DNA of 64,000 nt from Eopsaltria australis (taxonomy: Eukaryota > Chordata > Aves > Passeriformes > Petroicidae). Below the pieces are notes generated by a model. That model was given only the letters and a program-made list of their open reading frames with translations. It made no database searches and was not told the origin of the DNA. This document shows positions 63,101 through 64,000 of this stretch, in pieces. The translations under genes and the position numbers were made by a program. Position 1 is the first letter of the stretch, and each line of letters begins with the position of its first letter. The DNA lies in NCBI GenBank assembly GCA_034509425.1, contig JAVTVJ010000518.1, positions 992,001 to 1,056,000 on the forward strand, read 5' to 3'.

Positions 63101-64000
63101 TGAATTTTGCATGCCTCCTAAAATTTCAAACCTTCATGAAGAAATTTTTTTCATCTCCACTTTTCATGGATGACACTTCAAGAAAGTTTCAAAAATGTGT
63201 TGCTGCCTTGTTTTCAGTGCTGCCGCCCACACTGTCCCCTCTTTGTCCCCTTCTTGGTCCTGTGACCCATGATGTGTTTCATTTCCCAACCCATTTCCAC
63301 CTCTATTCTGCTTCTTTACCCTTACTCACCCTACATGGCTACCTCACTCCTCTATTAAAGCCTCTTTTTATCTTATCCTTTTAAAATGATAATATTTCTT
63401 CTTCTATTCTGCAACCAGAGTTTCCATGACAAAGAATTTTTAACAAAGTTTAGAGAGATGGTGTCTGCACCTAAAGAAACACCACAGAATACTAGCTATT
63501 AAGTAAGTTCTAAAAAGAGTAGAAGTTCCTAGCATAGACACCGAGAAAATGAAAACTATAATTAAGTACAAATAAATTATATGAGGAAAGTTTATACAGC
63601 AAAGGATCTAAAAAGGAGACATAAAGTGAAGAACCGTGGTGCCCCCTATACAACATCAAGAGCATACAAAGTTTTCCTTGGAAAGCTGATATTAATAGGG
63701 AAATACATATGTCTTCTATCTGACTGTAGAGATAATCCTAGAGACCTCCTTTCCAAAACTGCATTTTAAAATCTTCCTTCCCATCCACTTTTAAATAAAA
63801 GATGGTATTCTCTACAGTTCGTTGTTAAAAAATCCAACCGACCAAAAACCAAAAAAAAAGTGTCTTTTGATGGAAGTTTACCACTAATCATTTTTGCCTG
63901 CATCAAGCTGCCAAGTCCCTTCCTCAATTTCTGTACTATAAAGGACATTCTTTTACCACTTAAAAATATCTGATTTACAAGACTGATAAGACATTCTAAG
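60177..64000. other. Gene-free AT-rich sequence
   Basis: No gene recognised. A run of 21 T lies at 61510-61530. A pyrimidine-rich, C-rich stretch lies at 63205-63370 (cccctctttgtcccc and similar) and gives a 94-codon frame (63100-63384) with no known domain. A short A/C-rich patch lies near 63837-63858. Confidence 0.6.
61510..61530. repeat. Poly-T tract
   Basis: Twenty-one uninterrupted T residues. No retrocopy is recognised on its complementary side. Confidence 0.95.

Noticed and set aside
1..64000. A bacterial- or phage-type system, CRISPR array or gene cluster
   Set aside because: There are no long frames, no spaced direct repeats of CRISPR type and no operon structure; the repeats are avian CR1 and LTR elements.

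Overview
The window looks like vertebrate, specifically bird, nuclear DNA. It is AT-rich, has no operon-like or tightly packed reading frames, and carries several CR1 LINE fragments with the avian 3' tail (a 'ccttccaacc...ttctatgatt' type ending). It also carries long terminal repeats that I recognise, from memory and not from a search, as avian endogenous-retrovirus families. The LTR content fits a songbird-like genome, but the species and chromosome cannot be read from the sequence. No protein-coding gene, tRNA, rRNA or CRISPR array can be supported. The longest open frame is 141 codons and lies inside an LTR; all other frames are short, lack recognisable domains and often mirror each other on the two strands or sit in repeats. 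The window is best read as a gene-poor intergenic or deep-intronic stretch.

Layout. 1-24,357 is almost free of recognisable interspersed repeats: one CR1 piece at 6,424-6,597, a CA microsatellite at 13,313-13,354 and a heptamer array at 23,708-23,824. Parts of this stretch, mainly 18,280-19,480, look like non-coding regulatory sequence, but this is inference. At 24,820-24,994 two different microsatellites abut. 29,431-51,879 holds scattered CR1 remnants, nearly all in plus orientation. It also holds a ~1.17 kb structure with ~130 bp inverted arms (34,145-35,317), a retroviral-type LTR candidate at 46,021-46,429, and two strong short palindromes at 44,616-44,657 and 48,417-48,440.

52,989-59,405 is the mobile-element-rich part. 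It contains a near-complete solo LTR in plus orientation, two minus-oriented pieces of a second LTR family, a plus-oriented 5' piece that looks like the same second family, and a full-length-looking minus-oriented LTR directly against that piece. The two complementary LTR halves at 55,647-56,317 and 58,735-58,924 have the orientation and break points expected if one LTR had been split by a ~2.6 kb inversion. Long A/C-only tracts lie at 57,953-58,155 and 59,833-59,968, and a hexamer array at 60,093-60,176. The rest, to 64,000, is ordinary AT-rich DNA.

No genes work together here. The items most worth checking are the long inverted repeat at 34,145-35,317, the possible LTR-splitting inversion, and the candidate conserved non-coding elements.
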